Below, one piece after another: positions 41,101 to 53,797 of a stretch of 64,000 bases of DNA. Within the stretch, counting starts at the first letter, position 1. Each line of letters opens with the position of its first letter. This DNA comes from Prunella strophiata (Eukaryota; Chordata; Aves; Passeriformes; Prunellidae). Made by a program: the position numbers and the translations under genes. The notes beneath the pieces were generated by a model. It made no database searches, had not been told where the DNA came from, and saw only the letters and a program-made list of their open reading frames with translations. The stretch is from assembly GCA_036583965.1 (NCBI GenBank), contig JAZBQD010000030.1:56545551-56609550 (forward strand), given 5' to 3'.

Positions 41101-42778
41101 AAAGGATTCAAAGATTCAAGGATGGAAAGCTATGTGAAAGAGTTATACATTAACTTTATTAGTTTACAGTAAGAACATGGTTCTAACAAAATTTCCTCTG
41201 CTTATGAAGAATTCAAGCAGCTTTTAATTGCCAGAGCATAGCTTTCTTCAAGACTGACACAGGCACTCCTGTCTTTTTAAAAATCTATTTCAGGACTGAA
41301 AAAAGATAACTTAGTTAAAAATGAATGAATACAGAGGACAGTATAAAGGTGAAATGGATAAGAAAGTTAATATAAAGTGACAATGTGACTTACGCATAAA
41401 ATATTTTTTTTATTCAAAGAGCATTTTTTATCAAAATCTGGTGCTACTAAGTATGCTAAGATTATTTCAAGTGAAATAATATTAGGTCATTGAAAAGGGA
41501 ACCTTGAAACACTTTCTTTATATTCTGTCCTTAGAAGTACCTACACAGATCACAAAGACAGAATTGTGGAGTTGTTCTCTGGCAACACAGCAAAATTTCC
41601 CAGTAAGTCAGAAAGAGAAATCAGTGTGGTAGAATAAAGTGGTAGAATAAAGATGATGTGTTAACCAAGAGTCCTTTCTGGAGGAGGTTTCATGCAAAAA
41701 TGAAAAGAGCTCCAAGCTGTATTTTTCTTCAGGTGTTATCCTCCCTCAAGTGTTAGAGTTTAGGTATCAGGTTTGGTAATCTGATGCAGTTTGTCCTAAA
41801 TGGCACTTTCTAAAACCTTTGTCATGATGGGGGCTCTGTGAAACTCAAAGAACACAGTCCAACAGCACAGCTGGATGGTCCTTATACACCCTGAGTTTAT
41901 ACGAAAGATGCCACCTGAGCATTTCTCACTGGGATCTCTGGATCAGTGGTCTCCACATAAGGGTCTCTCTCCTCAGGCAAGGGCTTCAAAGCAGCAGCTG
42001 AGGAGTGGCAAGGACAGCAGGTCTCTGGGAGACAGGGACTCCCTTCAGCAGCCTTGCACAAGGCTCCACCTTGCCCTGTTGCCTCCTTGCACCTCTGCAA
42101 AAGGGTTCCAGCCACTCACTTATGACTTGGGGTTGCAATAGTGCTTTGATATATTTGGGAGGCAGCAGTCCAGGGCACAGTGAATGGGAAGAAAAGGAAA
42201 AAGATAACTTCAGGAATTACTGGACACTTATGCCTAATTTTTCCTTCTCTCAGGAACTGTTCTGACATATGAGACCTCTGCTTCAGGCTGGTCTCTCCAG
42301 GGTCATCCATTGTGAGGAAAAAGGAGATATCAGCCAAAATCAAATATCCTGTCATGTCAGATTTCTTTCTTCTTAGGAAAATATCCAAGATGCCTTATTT
42401 ATTAAAGAATGTCATGAAGGACTTGGCTGGAAAAGTATAAGTACCAGAAATTATTTTGGATCCTGCCTGCAATGAAATCAGAGGTCATTTTGCCATGGAA
42501 GCTGAATGATAACTGAGATTTTACCTCTGGTTACTGAAAACCACTTTAATTAATTTTGCTCCACCAACAATACTAATTTTGAATAATGAGATATACAAAA
42601 CTGAAGATTTAATGAGATTATTTTTTTTCTAGGGAAAATTAGGTAGAAAACATTTTGAAGGAAAGATGTTTATGGCTACTTAACATCTCTGAGAATTATA
42701 GGAGAAATGTGTTACTTTCTTAACTTAGAAAGAACAGATAGTTGCTTAAACCTATTTAATATTTTGTAATCTCATCAA
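35101..42778. other. Unique DNA with AT-rich and GC-richer blocks
   Basis: No exon recognised. The part at 39350-39510 is extremely AT-rich with many TTTTAAAA words. A 20-base near-palindrome (arms attatttca and tgaaataat) lies at 41461-41480. The part at about 41845-42130 is GC-richer than its surroundings, and could be an old LTR or simply unique DNA; I could not tell. An A-run lies at 35216-35231. Confidence 0.45.
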
Positions 42779-43077
42779 TGCATATAAAGGTCTCAAACCA
42801 TGAGGATGGTGCCAGACTCATTTCAGTGATGCTCAGTGACAGGACAAGTAGTCATGGGTGTAAACAAAAGCACAAGGAGTTCCACCTCAGCATGAGGAAG
42901 AACATGGTGGCAGTGCACTGGAATGGGCTGCAGGGGAGTCTCCCTTGCTGGAGACATTCAAAACCTGACACTTAGCTGTGTAAAATGCTCTAGGTGACCT
43001 TCCCGTGGCATGAGGGCTGGATGGACTGGTTGATTTCCAGAGGTGCCTTCTAACCCTAATAATTCTGTGATTAATCA
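42779..43077 (+). mobile_element. CR1 LINE 3' end fragment, decayed
   Basis: A plus-strand CR1 remnant covering the last codons of the reverse-transcriptase frame and the 3' untranslated tail. The translation gives EDGARLISVMLSDRTSSHG, then KEFHLSMRKN and VHWNGL, matching the C-terminal CR1 pattern (DGARLFS, LSDRT, HLNMRKN, HWNRLP). After that come remnants of the LPSLETFKT region and the tail ttctaaccctaataattctgtgatt, close to the CR1 terminus. It is severely 5'-truncated with stops and frameshifts, so it is inactive. No duplicated target site is clear. Confidence 0.85.
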
Positions 43078-45872
43078 TTTTTTAAATCCCAAAATATCTT
43101 GAAGGCAAAAACTGTTCTGTAGACATTCCTCTTGGAATATATATCTACCCCTGAGCATTGAATATCTGTCTGTAATACACAACCATATCTTTGAATTGTA
43201 GAAGAAAGCATTATAACTCATACCAAATTAAATTAAAAAAAAAAAACAAACCAAACCAATAGAACTATGATGTAAAGTTGGATAAAATTTCTGAGAAAAG
43301 ACAAGGAATAAAGTAAATTTTAAAAAATGAACTAAGTATGTACAAAAATACCTTTTGTCAAATGATAGTGTCCTAACTCAAATATTTACAGAGAAGAAAA
43401 TCTTCTCAACAACTACAGTTATAAAAGCACACACAATATTTCAGCCAAAGCTTCCTCCTTTAATTTTCCTAGGAATGTAAGCACAGTACAATATTAAATG
43501 TGTTCTGTCATGTAATTCCCTTTGCAAGGTAAAAAGTAATTTTATTTTATTTCATTGTATGTGGCAGCTTTAGCCCTAAATTTACATTTAAGTGGCTAAA
43601 ATGGAGCTTGGTGTTAAGAAATCAAATAAGGCATTACTTCAGTATACATTTGTCCCATTTACTGAAACTTCAGCACAAGCTTTAAAGCTCAACAAGACTT
43701 TGAGTGCTATTTTGAATAGGGAACCTTAAACTGATGGTTTAAAACTTGGAAGAAGAAGGCTGTTTATAATATCCTAGAGCCAACCCATGCTTAATGAATG
43801 TCAATTTGCTGACCACACCTGGGTACCTGACTTCATGCAACAACTTACATTTGTCAGCTTGTGCAGATGGGTTTTGAGGGAAAAATACAGAGCAAAAGAA
43901 AACTGAAAAAACGAAATAGACAAATTGCCCACTTTACAATTTCAGTTTTGAAATTCACAACTTATTTAGATGAATGCTGTTTTGGGGGACTGTCAAGGCA
44001 CACGTGATGAGATAAATGAGAGGGGGACATATGGATTTACACATTTGTTGATTTTTCTTGGTTGGTGACATTTGTTCTCCAAAGCTGGATTTGATAGCAC
44101 AAAAATGTCTTTGAGGCAAAAACATGAAATAAGATCCTGTTCTCAGGCCTTCTTCTTTCACACCTCTTTGACAGTGTGAAGAGGCATGAGATTTGGTGAA
44201 AATAACAGAGAAAATTCAAGCTCGTTAATTACTACTGAGCATATTACTTGCTCTCATGAGTAAATCTGCTGGAATTGGGAAATAAATCACTGAGCTTGGT
44301 TGTAAATGTTTTCAAGACTGAGAAATCTTCAGAGTCTTCAGGGATATTTTGCTCTGTGTGTGTGCCAGTTGCACTTTTACAACTCATCTCTCTTGTGGGC
44401 ATTTTCCCATCAGCATCTCCCTTTCCTATTAAGTTATGCTGGCCCAGCAGGCCATGGGATGTGCCTATTAAGCAAGATGCCAATGGGTTCTGATAAGAAT
44501 GGTCTTTAAAGAAAAAAAAAAAAAAAAGCTTTTGGAGGCAGTAGGGGGTTGTGGAACAAATCCTCCATTCTCCAACTCCTTCATAAGAAGTTTATTGACC
44601 GACCTTGCATTGCAGGAAATGTCTCTGCAGTAAATGCATGTAGAATAATGCAATGGCAGTTCATTAAGTTTCATGCAAAGGCAAAGCTACTGGATTAGGA
44701 GAAAGGTGCTGGAAATCCCTGACACTGTCTCTTTTTTTATGGCTGTAGGTAATGGTAAAATGCTTTTCATTTACTCACATTGTATAAAAGGAAAGAAAGA
44801 AGGTGGCTTCTTCTTCAAGGAAGAGAGAACTCTAAACCCCACAGTGGGTCTGAGGTCATAAATAAAATGTTAAATTTAGAGAAGAAAATACTGCATAATT
44901 CAGAAAAAATAGTATTTCTAGGCTTCTAAATATTTTTTTTTCCATTTTTAGTGCATGTTGTTTAGTATACAAACAGAGAAAGCACATGTGAGTATACATA
45001 TATTTTGATATCTCTGAATCTCACCAGTGGTATCTTTTAGCTGACCTGGACTGAGTGACTTTCACTGAATTAATGTATGCTTGTATGATGCTGATTTTTT
45101 TTTTTTTTCACTTATCACTTATCTCCTGTTTATCTCCTTTAACTGGGGTATATGTCTTCTCCTGTAAGACAAGGCTATAATATTATCTGTGGGCATATGC
45201 TACTGAGCAGTTTACTTCTCTTTCAGATGCATTCAAAACAAGCTCCTCAAGCCTAAATTAAACTCTTGCTCCCTCTCTAGAGAAAATAAAATAAAAACCA
45301 TCACAGCTATATCTGGCACTCAACAATTTCATCAGAAGACTGGAAAAAATCTATTCATTATTAGAAAAACTGTCTATTGTTAATAGAGTAAGCAATGGAT
45401 TCCTAGTCTCATCTCAACTGGGAATGAAGCTGGCATGCCTGTTTGAAAAGAAGTGACAAAAAACATTTTTTGATTGAATTCACACAACATCTGGTTGTAC
45501 AATCAATCCAGAATATCCTTATGCATAATACCATACTAATTCTTATTGAATTATTTTTCTGTACCCAGTGCCAACAGAACTTGTCATCTGTACAGTGACA
45601 GCCTATTGCTGCACATAATGTAAACTTGGGGCATATCTTTATCTCTCTGAGTACCTTAATAGAGGACAGACATATTTTTATTTGTTTGTAAGTATCCTAC
45701 TCCATTTTTCAACTGAAACAAGGTTTAATAGTCAAGTTTCCATTATATCGAATTGGTATACTTCTGGTTTGACCAAACTCACATTCAAGGGGGAAAAAAG
45801 AAGTTTTCTTAATAATTTCTTTATCTCTGTTTTCCTTTTGTTTTCGAAAATATTTAGTTTTAGTTACAATTT
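43078..45872. other. Unique DNA, no gene seen
   Basis: AT-rich, with an A-run at about 43235-43245 changing into A/C-rich sequence, A-runs at about 44511-44527 and a T-run at about 45096-45108. No exon, RNA gene or named repeat was recognised. Confidence 0.55.
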
Positions 45873-46188
45873 CATGCAGATTTTGGTTGATGTAGAAAGA
45901 ATTTTCTTCAGTAGTAGCTTCCAGGAGGCTGTGTTTTTGTAATTTTTGTTTGTTTGGTTGGTTTTTCGTTTTTGTTTTTGTGACAAAAACAGTGCTTATA
46001 ACACAGGGATGTGTTTGTTACAGCTGAGCAGAGCTGGCACTGAGTCAGGGCCTTTTTGACCTCTCACTCCACTCCACCTGAGAGAGGGCTGGGGCTGCAC
46101 AAGGAGCTGGGAGCAGGAGACACAGCCTGGACAGCTGACCCCAACTGACCAAAGAGGACATTCCTACTACATGGCATCATGCTCAGAC

Positions 46189-46195
46189 TATAAAT
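46189..46195 (+). promoter_or_regulatory. TATA box of the LTR promoter
   Basis: TATAAAT lies in the U3 region of the LTR, about 188 bases upstream of the polyadenylation signal. It would place transcription start near 46220. Whether it is still active cannot be judged from sequence. Confidence 0.6.
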
Positions 46196-46376
46196 CTGCA
46201 GGGATGAAGAAGGAAGAGTGGATGTTTGGACTGAAGGCATTGATTTTCCCCAGTCTCTGTTATGTGGGATGGGGCCCTGCTTTCCTGTGGATGACTTGAA
46301 CCCTTGTCTCCCCACGGGAAGTGGTGAAAGGATTCCTTGTTCTCCTTTGCTTGTGGGTGCAACTTTGGCTTTACCT

Positions 46377-46382
46377 ATTAAA
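46377..46382 (+). terminator. LTR polyadenylation signal (ATTAAA)
   Basis: ATTAAA follows the TATA box at the spacing expected for an R region and is followed by T-rich and GT-containing sequence (U5). It fits retroviral 3' end formation. Confidence 0.55.
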
Positions 46383-46500
46383 CTGTATCTCAACCCATGA
46401 GTTTTCTCACTTTTACTCTCTCACTTTCCCCTGTCACATGGGTGGGGAGTGAGTGAGCAGCTGTGTGGGACTTAGTTGCCAGCTGGGTTAAACCACAACA

Positions 46501-48179
46501 ACTTTATTACAAGACATACAAGTGACTTCAAGATTTTCAATAAGAACAAATAAGAATTAAAAAGGTTTCCTAACCAGTCCAGCATTTAATTGCCACAGTC
46601 TGTGATTTTCTATGTCACATTTAATATATTGAAGTCTTAGTTAATTTCAGTGCAAAATTTAAGAAGTAATATATTCTATTTATATATAAAAAGCAAGGTG
46701 CTTTAAAAAATTCTCTGGTAGTGGGCCAAACCTTTGTGTTGTATCAACTAGCAATATTCCACTGACATTTGGCATTAAATTGGAAATGGTATTACTGATT
46801 AATCATAACTGTAGTACAAAAATAACTTATGACTGTAAGAGACAGAAGGCCCTCTGTTTTAGCTATAGCAAAAAGGGATGATATTTCAATTTTTTACCTA
46901 TTAATTAAAGAAAATAAGATCTAATAGAAGGGGAGAAGTTGTAGACATGCTAACAATATAGTGTCTGAAAACAATACAGTGGATCAAGGTTTGAACTGTG
47001 AATAAAACCTGTATTTACTGAGTCTGTGCCTAATGCTGTCTCCACTCTCTGATGCTGCCTGTACAGTAATGAAATGTGTGCAGACTATGCACCTTTTCTT
47101 TCATATACTTCACTGTGTGACATCAAGGTTGGAACGTTCTCAGTGGGGTTCTCTGTCGTGCATGGCTGAATATCTACCAATGCCTGTACATTTGTGTAGA
47201 CAGCAGAGTGCTTGATTTGCAAAGGGATATCAGCACATATAAATAGATAGAAAAATGCAAGCACTTTCAGTGCCTGTAAATACCAGGGAAGCATGCAATT
47301 GAGGTGACTACATGAATGACACAGATGTACTGTTTTGCAGGTGCAGTTTTGCAAAGCCAGGTGAGGGAAAAAGCCATAACACATGAATAATTTTACTCAT
47401 GACTATAACTCTCTGTTGTCAATTCCAGTTCTGTTTGTCATCAGACAAAGGCTCTCAAGACAGTAAACCATTACAGCTCTGCATTCCTCTAGCCCCAAGG
47501 GGGCCTTTTTAAAGAGACAAATTGATTTTTGCCACCAGACAGTGAATCATGCATACAAACTAGGAGAGTACTTATGAATCCCTATATTCATTTCCCTGTG
47601 GTGCTTGGTAAGGTGTGTTGTTTGCCTGATTTGTTTAAGAATAGATTTCAGGACAGAAACAAAACAAAGTGAAACACAAAGCTCAAGGTTTTTAACCCCT
47701 GCCTCAAGAATACAATTTATCTATTAGCATTCAGATAAATGTTTTCACTCCCTATGGAGGGCTTAAGTTTTTGGTTTACACTGAATTGATATGATCAAAT
47801 GGTTTGCCAAGTGCTGTGCATAGAACTTTTTGTTTTAAAACAAATCTTTGCTTGACTATATTCAGGAAGAAAAAGAAGAAGAAGAAAAAAAGAATAAACA
47901 AGCAGCAGGGATTGTCTGTTTTCTACACAGAAGCACAAACCCCTTTGAGACACCCTAAGTTCCAAAGTATTCACTGGAGCTATGTAAGATATGTATCCTT
48001 TTAGAGGAGCAGTTGGAGTCCAGGTGGCACACTGTTTTCTGCAGAACCAGGTGGATGAGGAGAGATTTGGACCTAGTAATAGAAATTGAAAGCAGACTGG
48101 TTAAACTCTACTCCAAGACCAAATCTGAAATTGTCCTTCTTTTCAAGTTGAGGTATGCGAGCTTTTAATAATTTTCACT
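46501..48179. other. Unique DNA, no gene seen
   Basis: No exon or named repeat. A purine-rich AAG run lies at 47867-47895. The sequence just after the LTR (acttta) gives one half of its probable target duplication. Confidence 0.55.
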
Positions 48180-48205
48180 AAAAAAAAAAAAAAAAAAAAA
48201 AAAAA
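48180..48205. repeat. A-homopolymer followed by A/C-rich tail
   Basis: Twenty-six A, then CAAAAAAACCCCACAAAAC-like sequence. It could be the tail of an old plus-strand retrotransposon, but the upstream sequence has no recognisable body. Confidence 0.9.
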
Positions 48206-51200
48206 CAAAAAAACCCCACAAAACTTTCTTGCTGCAAAAGGATTTGAGTTTGTTTCTTTAATTGTTTAGGGTTATTTTGTAGTCATTTAGCATAAATATG
48301 TAACAGTTAAAAAGACTGAATATCAGAGATAATGTTGCCGATAGAGCTTAGCTTTCAAGTTAGGTTTGTAAGCTTTCAGGGGTGCAGGAAAACCAGCAGC
48401 ACCTAGAGCAACAGAACTGCAGCACACACTGAAATTCACATCTGTTATAGAAGATAGAGCAAAAATGGGCTTCTAGGAGAAACTAGGTAAAGGTTTGAGA
48501 GAATGAAACTTAGTTTCTGAAGCCTGCAGCTGCTTTAGCTTTAGTATTTCCTGCCACAAACTCTGCATGCCCTTCTCTTCTTCCTCCTTTCTCTTTTTTT
48601 TTTAATCAATAACCACTGAATGTGGATAAGTGCCAATATGCAAAAATAATGTATTTTATCTTTTTAAATTTCCCTGTAGCGGTTCACATTCAACATAATG
48701 ATAACTTTAGTGTCTAGCCAGCGATTTGCTTTAAAGACATACAAATTTAACCTAAATATCCCCAGCCTCTCATAAAAGACATTATTCCTTCAACACAAGA
48801 CTAATACATATTTCTATCCACCATCTTGCCCCAACTTCCATGTGGCATGAATGCCCTACCTCACTTCCGGAGGCAGCCTTTACTCAATTCACCTGCTGAT
48901 GTTTACCAAAAAGCTAAACCTGTCTGAAAATACCCACCCACAACTGGTCAGAGCTCTCTCACTACTCAGCTGTACTGACTAAAGTTCACTTTTTAGTGGA
49001 AAAGTGGACTTGGAGTCTATGATTCACACTTAAAACCTATCTTTACATACATTCCATCAGTAAATGACTCCTGGCCCAGGTGTTTGTAATGTGAAGTTGA
49101 GTCTCAACCTTAATGTCTAAAGTCAGTGAAATAGACACTGAAGCCAGTTAGAAAAAAAAAAATATATATATGAAAATAGCACTGAATTTTTTTGTTTTAC
49201 TTTTAAACACATAGCAGCACACTGAAAAACATGAGTATTTTTAAGACAACTCCCAGTTTATGCCTTGAACACACACATTACCTATTCCAGTTTTCATGTC
49301 CCCAAATTCTGAAGTCATGAATAGATCAAAAAGATGCCAAACTATATCAACTTTAATGTAGGGCTGAAATGCACACCTTAATTATAAATTATGAATGCTG
49401 AGATCTGTTATAGAAACGTCAGTGTACACTTTTCATATGCTATACATTAGATTTATTTGTATATATATGTATTGTGTATCTATGCAGACCTAGATAAGAG
49501 CTTGAAACAGTTTTTATTTAGACTGGGCACAGAAAGCCAGGCTTTGGTCCACCTGGTACCATGGGTAGAACGTATTGTTTGCCTCTGGAGAAATTAAATT
49601 CCCTGGAGAGATGCTACTCAGATGGCGCAAAATACCATACTCATCTTTGATTGAGCCCTAATGATTTGTACCCATTGAGGATTTGGTCTTGGGTAAATAG
49701 CTAAATCCAGCTGGCTGGCCATTGGCTGCTGAACACAATGCTCCCAGTGTGACACAGGAACCATGTTTCAAATGCCCTGCCATTCTTTCATTTGCTTTAG
49801 CAGATATTGTGCTTCACAACACAGCAGCTTTGCCACAGGACAAAGGAGTAGAAAGTGGAAGATGTATATATAAAATCACTCTGAGTTCTCTGGAAATGTA
49901 GGACTCCAGTGCCTATTTTTCTTAAACTTTCTCTGCATAACTCAGAATCCAGGCCTTTTTTTTTTTTTTTCTTTCTTCTAGGTGTTTTATATCCATACTC
50001 TTTCCTAAATTCCCAATGATCTTAAATATTTGAAATATTCCCAGATCCTAAATCTCAACTAAATGCAAAACATAAAACAGCTACAAAAGTCAAAGGCAGC
50101 TTTATAACACAAAGGCAGACAGAGTTTTATATTTACTCATATAATATTGGCCCTTGAGTTTAAGCAAACATGGGAATACTTCAAAGGATGACTGACTGAT
50201 AGAAAACACCAAAATGAGAAGGAGAGAAAGGAATATAAATCTATAGACATCTATCAGTGAGTTGTTTAAAAATATAGAGGAGCAAATAGGATGGAGAAGA
50301 TAAAGTGAGATGAAACTGGGGTAGAGAAGGAAAAAGGAGAAATTATGCTGAGACATAGAAAGAAGTCAGAAGATAAAAAGATACAGAGCAGTCAAGAAAT
50401 TAGAAAATAGTTAAGAGAGAAAATATAGAGGCTACATGCTTCATTTTTATTAAAAAGGTGTAGCTGTGATGTGATGAGGACAAAATAGGAAAAAAAACCC
50501 AACAAATTTTTGGTCCAATTTATGCCATGCATTTGAGAGCAGGTAATCCCTCTTATGTTTCAGGGTAAAGATGTATTTTACATTTTGATTGAGATTCGGA
50601 TAGGAAGTAGAGTGGTAACAATACTCCCAGGCAGGTTCTTTTTTCTTTACTTCTTTTTTTCCTCTCCTCTCCTGATATTTCTGATAGGGATGGGAAGTGT
50701 GAGAGCTGTAAAAAGGAATTGCTTGGGAAAAATTATCTTGGGATTGGAAGCAGGTAATGGAAGACTAAATTGTTGCAAAAAACATAATATTTTTTACTAA
50801 ATGCATTTTTCCTCATTTGGGTTTCTAGCAGGAAATTGTCCATATGAAAGCCAGGAGTAGCAGATAGATCAAGAGTCATATGAAGAATTTCTCCCCACAT
50901 GAGAGTACATCCCAGGTTTATATACCACTTCTTGCCAGCCTGGGGACAGCTTGAAGAGCTTGTTTTGCTGATGCATCTGCTGTACAAATTCTAAATTTTT
51001 ATTTTATTTCAGCCTGTAGACTGTCCAAAATCAACTCAATTTTTAGTATGATGGTTCAGTGAAACTTGCCCTCAGGATATCTCTCATTTAATTCTTTCTT
51101 CTTAGAAAAAAACCACCTATGCTCTTATCTGCAACTAAATTCCTCCCATCTAGTTATGGTGGCAACATGACAGCTTCATGTAACCTTTAGGGTGATTCCT

Positions 51201-51290
51201 TGGGAAAGTCCTACTTTTCACTGAACCATCCTGAGTAATACGTATTTTCTATTTTCCAAGGAATGATTCTGAGGATGTGGGTGCTAGTTG
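48206..51290. other. Unique DNA, no gene seen
   Basis: No exon, RNA gene or named repeat. It includes T-runs near 49957-49970, an AT-alternating patch at about 49160-49171, and a pyrimidine-rich patch near 50637-50673. Confidence 0.55.
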
Positions 51291-51830
51291 TGTGTTGATG
51301 CTGACCAGCAGCTAAGCACCCACACAGTCAGGCAGTCAGTCAGGCAGTCAGTCAGTCAGTCAGTCAGTCAGTCAGTCAGCAGGATAGGGAAAAGTATCAG
51401 AAGAGCAAGAATTGAAAACTCATGGATTGAGACATGGATTGAGTCTAATAAGTGAAGAAAAGCTACATGCCCAAGGAGAGCAAAATAAGGAATTTCTTCA
51501 CTACTTTCCACTGGCAGGAAAATGTTTTGGCACTTCCAGGGCCACAGCATGCAGAACAGCTGCTTGGGAAGACAAATGCCTATATGCTGAAGTCAATTTT
51601 GTCCAGTTTGCGTCAGCTGTGATGTCTGCGTGCCCTCCCAACCTCTTTTCCACTCCCAGCTCACTTGCTGGGTGAACAGCATGAGAAAGATACGAAGCCT
51701 TGATGTTGCTCTTTTTGGCAATAACCAAAACACTGATGTGTTGTCATCATCATTATAGTCACACACCCAAAATATAATAGAGGGGCTACTATGAAGAAAT
51801 TTAACTGTATTCTAGTCAGAACTTTTCTCC
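51291..51830 (-). mobile_element. Older solo LTR, same family as at 46 kb
   Basis: A diverged minus-strand copy of the same avian LTR family. Shared words in order on the plus strand include gaccagcagctaagcaccc, agaagagcaag, aactcatggattgaga, ggaatttcttcactacttt, gcttgggaagacaaatgcc, ctcacttgctgggtga, gcaataaccaaaacactgat and gctactatgaagaaattta. The last of these is the LTR 5' start in sense direction. Differences from the 46 kb copy are many, so the two are separate, older and younger insertions in opposite orientation, not the ends of one provirus. No viral coding sequence adjoins it. The terminal bases are uncertain by about 5-10, and no clean target duplication was found. Confidence 0.8.
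51325..51380. repeat. (CAGT)n microsatellite inside the LTR
   Basis: CAGT/CAGG units, with nine or so pure CAGT units at the right. It occupies the position where the family normally has a GAGTGAGTGAG-like segment near the 3' end of the LTR (minus strand). The microsatellite therefore most likely grew from that short LTR-internal repeat. Confidence 0.93.
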
Positions 51831-53704
51831 TGTAAAGTAAAACTTGGTAAATTCTGCTATCACTTGTACAAATTACTCTTATTCAAATTTTTAGGCAATT
51901 AATTTGGATTCATTCAGATATAAATATGACGATGAATAACTACTGTCTTTGACTGATTACTTCTGGTTAGACAGGTAAAATGAGTGGAGAATTAGGTATT
52001 TTTTTTCTTTTTTTTTTTTTTTTAGATAGAAACCTGCTTAAATTAAAGTACAAGACCAGAAATTGCTTTAGAGAAACAGACCTGAAGTAATTCCAAATGA
52101 TATTCTCATGTAGCTGGGGAACATTTCCAATTTTATTTAAGATTTAGGAAAAAAATCAGCCCATGCAAAAAACCAAGATAGATTCCTCATTACTGTAGAT
52201 TAACTGTATTTATTCTAATACATTTGCATTTTATTGTAGGGTTTTGCAATATTATATGATCCAGAGAAATGCATCATCTTCTGCTTGAAGAGGGACAGAT
52301 TACTGAATTTGGTCATTCAGGAAGCTGAATGTTAGGTCCCTGTTAAGAATCCAAGTTTCCAAATGACATTGCTACTATAAAACTTTGCAGTATGTCAGTA
52401 GTCCTAACTGGTATGAGCTGTAACATTTGAACAGAGTCTACACCATTAATCTAATAATAAGTCTATTTTTGCACTAATCATACCTACAGTGGATTGGGGA
52501 AAATGAATCAGGTCTGAGGGGTTGGTTTAATACTTTGAGAAGAATGGCTATAGAAAATGTCTGTGGCTAATACTGAAAAAATTAATAAAGTAAGTCTGTA
52601 GAATGTAGTATTTTACCCTCTACATGCCTAAGATCTGCCTTTTTTGTATGATGAATGTTCTAGAAGATATCTGTTCAGGATATATTAATTTTGATATCTG
52701 CACACCTGAAGGCAATAAGCTCTACAAGCAAGGTTTTTACCTTCATCTCCAGTATAAGAACAAAGGTTCCTTCTATAAAAAGTATTTTCTATATTTGTTG
52801 ACTCATAATTCTTATTGGGATGCTTTTGGTTCAATATATGAAACAAGTACTCGTATAAGCAATGTTTAAGAGTATTGTCCAGATGCTGCATTAATTCTGA
52901 CCGGCAAACAGGAGGAATGAGAAAGCTCATGGGGCAGAGAGATCACTTAGCCATGACTGAGGAATTTGACTTAGTTTATTTCCATATAATATAGATATTT
53001 GAGTACTGATTAGGTTATTGGGAAAAAAAAAAAAAAAAAAACAAAGAAGGAGACATGAACATGCTTACAAAAACACCTCTGCTTTTGCCAAGCTGTATTT
53101 TAATCCAAGTCCTTTCAGTGGGACAACAGGCATTGTGTGGGAGGGGTTTTTCTCTGCTCCTCCTCCTTTCTCACTCTTCTTCTGCAAGGTGCAATCCTTT
53201 TGAAGGTGTAACTGTTTTGGTATGGGATCGTCCATATACCATATTCCCATTAGGGAAAATTTTCTTCTGCAATGTCTTCCACAAGCTGCTGTCGCTGCTG
53301 TGGCATCCCTGCCCTGCCATGGAGCATGTCCTGCTCATCTGAGCATAGTGTTTCCTTCTAATTCCCTCCTCTTTCCCTCTCTCCAGTGTGTCCTTTTCTG
53401 TCTTAAATATATTATTATAGAGGCATGACCACTTTTGCTGTGTCCTGTGTCCCTTGGGGAGCTAGCAGGAATTGACTGGAACCATTTGTGTCCAGCACAA
53501 GGAAGATCCTTAGCCTGTTCTCAAGACAATATTGTTTGATTCCTGCAGTCCATCTATCTAGTCTATTCTTTATTTTGTCAATAAGAAAGTTATGGGAGAC
53601 AATGCTATAAGGTGTCTGCAGGTGCATCATAAGAAAAAATCTTTTTGAATTTAAATTGAAAGGGAAAAAAGTCAAAATAAAAGGAATGCACTATCTCTAT
53701 ATCA
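51831..53704. other. Unique DNA, no gene seen
   Basis: A T-run at about 52000-52023 and an A-run at about 53022-53041 are the only repeats. Frames at 52624-52869 and 53055-53342 resemble nothing known to me. Confidence 0.55.
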
Positions 53705-53797
53705 TGGATCAGAAGAGATTAGGTAATTTTCCTAAAGTCTCTGAGGCACTCTATGACAGAGGAAGTCATTAAGCCCATGTCCCCTGAACCAGTTCTC
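53705..53797 (+). mobile_element. Probable MIR/CORE-SINE tail
   Basis: The order gagattaggtaattttccta, aagtctctgaggcac, gacagaggaagtcatt, cctgaaccagttct follows the MIR tail (gaggttaagtaacttgccc, aaggtcacacagc, tggcagagctggg, gaacccaggtct). It is diverged but collinear over about 90 bases. Identification is by eye. Confidence 0.42.

Larger units (their letters stand above)
45873..46500 (+). mobile_element. Solo LTR of an avian endogenous retrovirus
   Basis: About 628 bases matching, along their whole length, an LTR family I recognise as common in bird genomes (probably ERVL-like; class not certain). In order it shows the 5' part (ttttggttgatg, then ttttcttcagtagtagc), U3 with gctgaccccaactgacc, a TATA box, a polyadenylation signal, and a 3' end reading gctgggttaaaccacaaca. 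The 5' TG appears mutated to CA. The five flanking bases aattt and acttt differ at one position, consistent with a worn 5-bp target duplication. No gag, pol or env sequence adjoins it, so it is a solo LTR left by recombination between the two LTRs. Its plus orientation follows from TATA and ATTAAA order. Confidence 0.88.

Noticed and set aside
42778..42975. 65-residue plus-strand frame as a possible gene
   Set aside because: It is the C-terminal scrap of CR1 reverse transcriptase, truncated and followed by the CR1 tail.
51325..51380. CAGT array as a CRISPR-like or satellite array
   Set aside because: Four-base units with no spacers; it is a microsatellite within an LTR.
45873..51830. A full provirus flanked by the two LTRs
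   Set aside because: The LTRs face opposite ways, differ strongly, and no gag, pol or env sequence lies between them.
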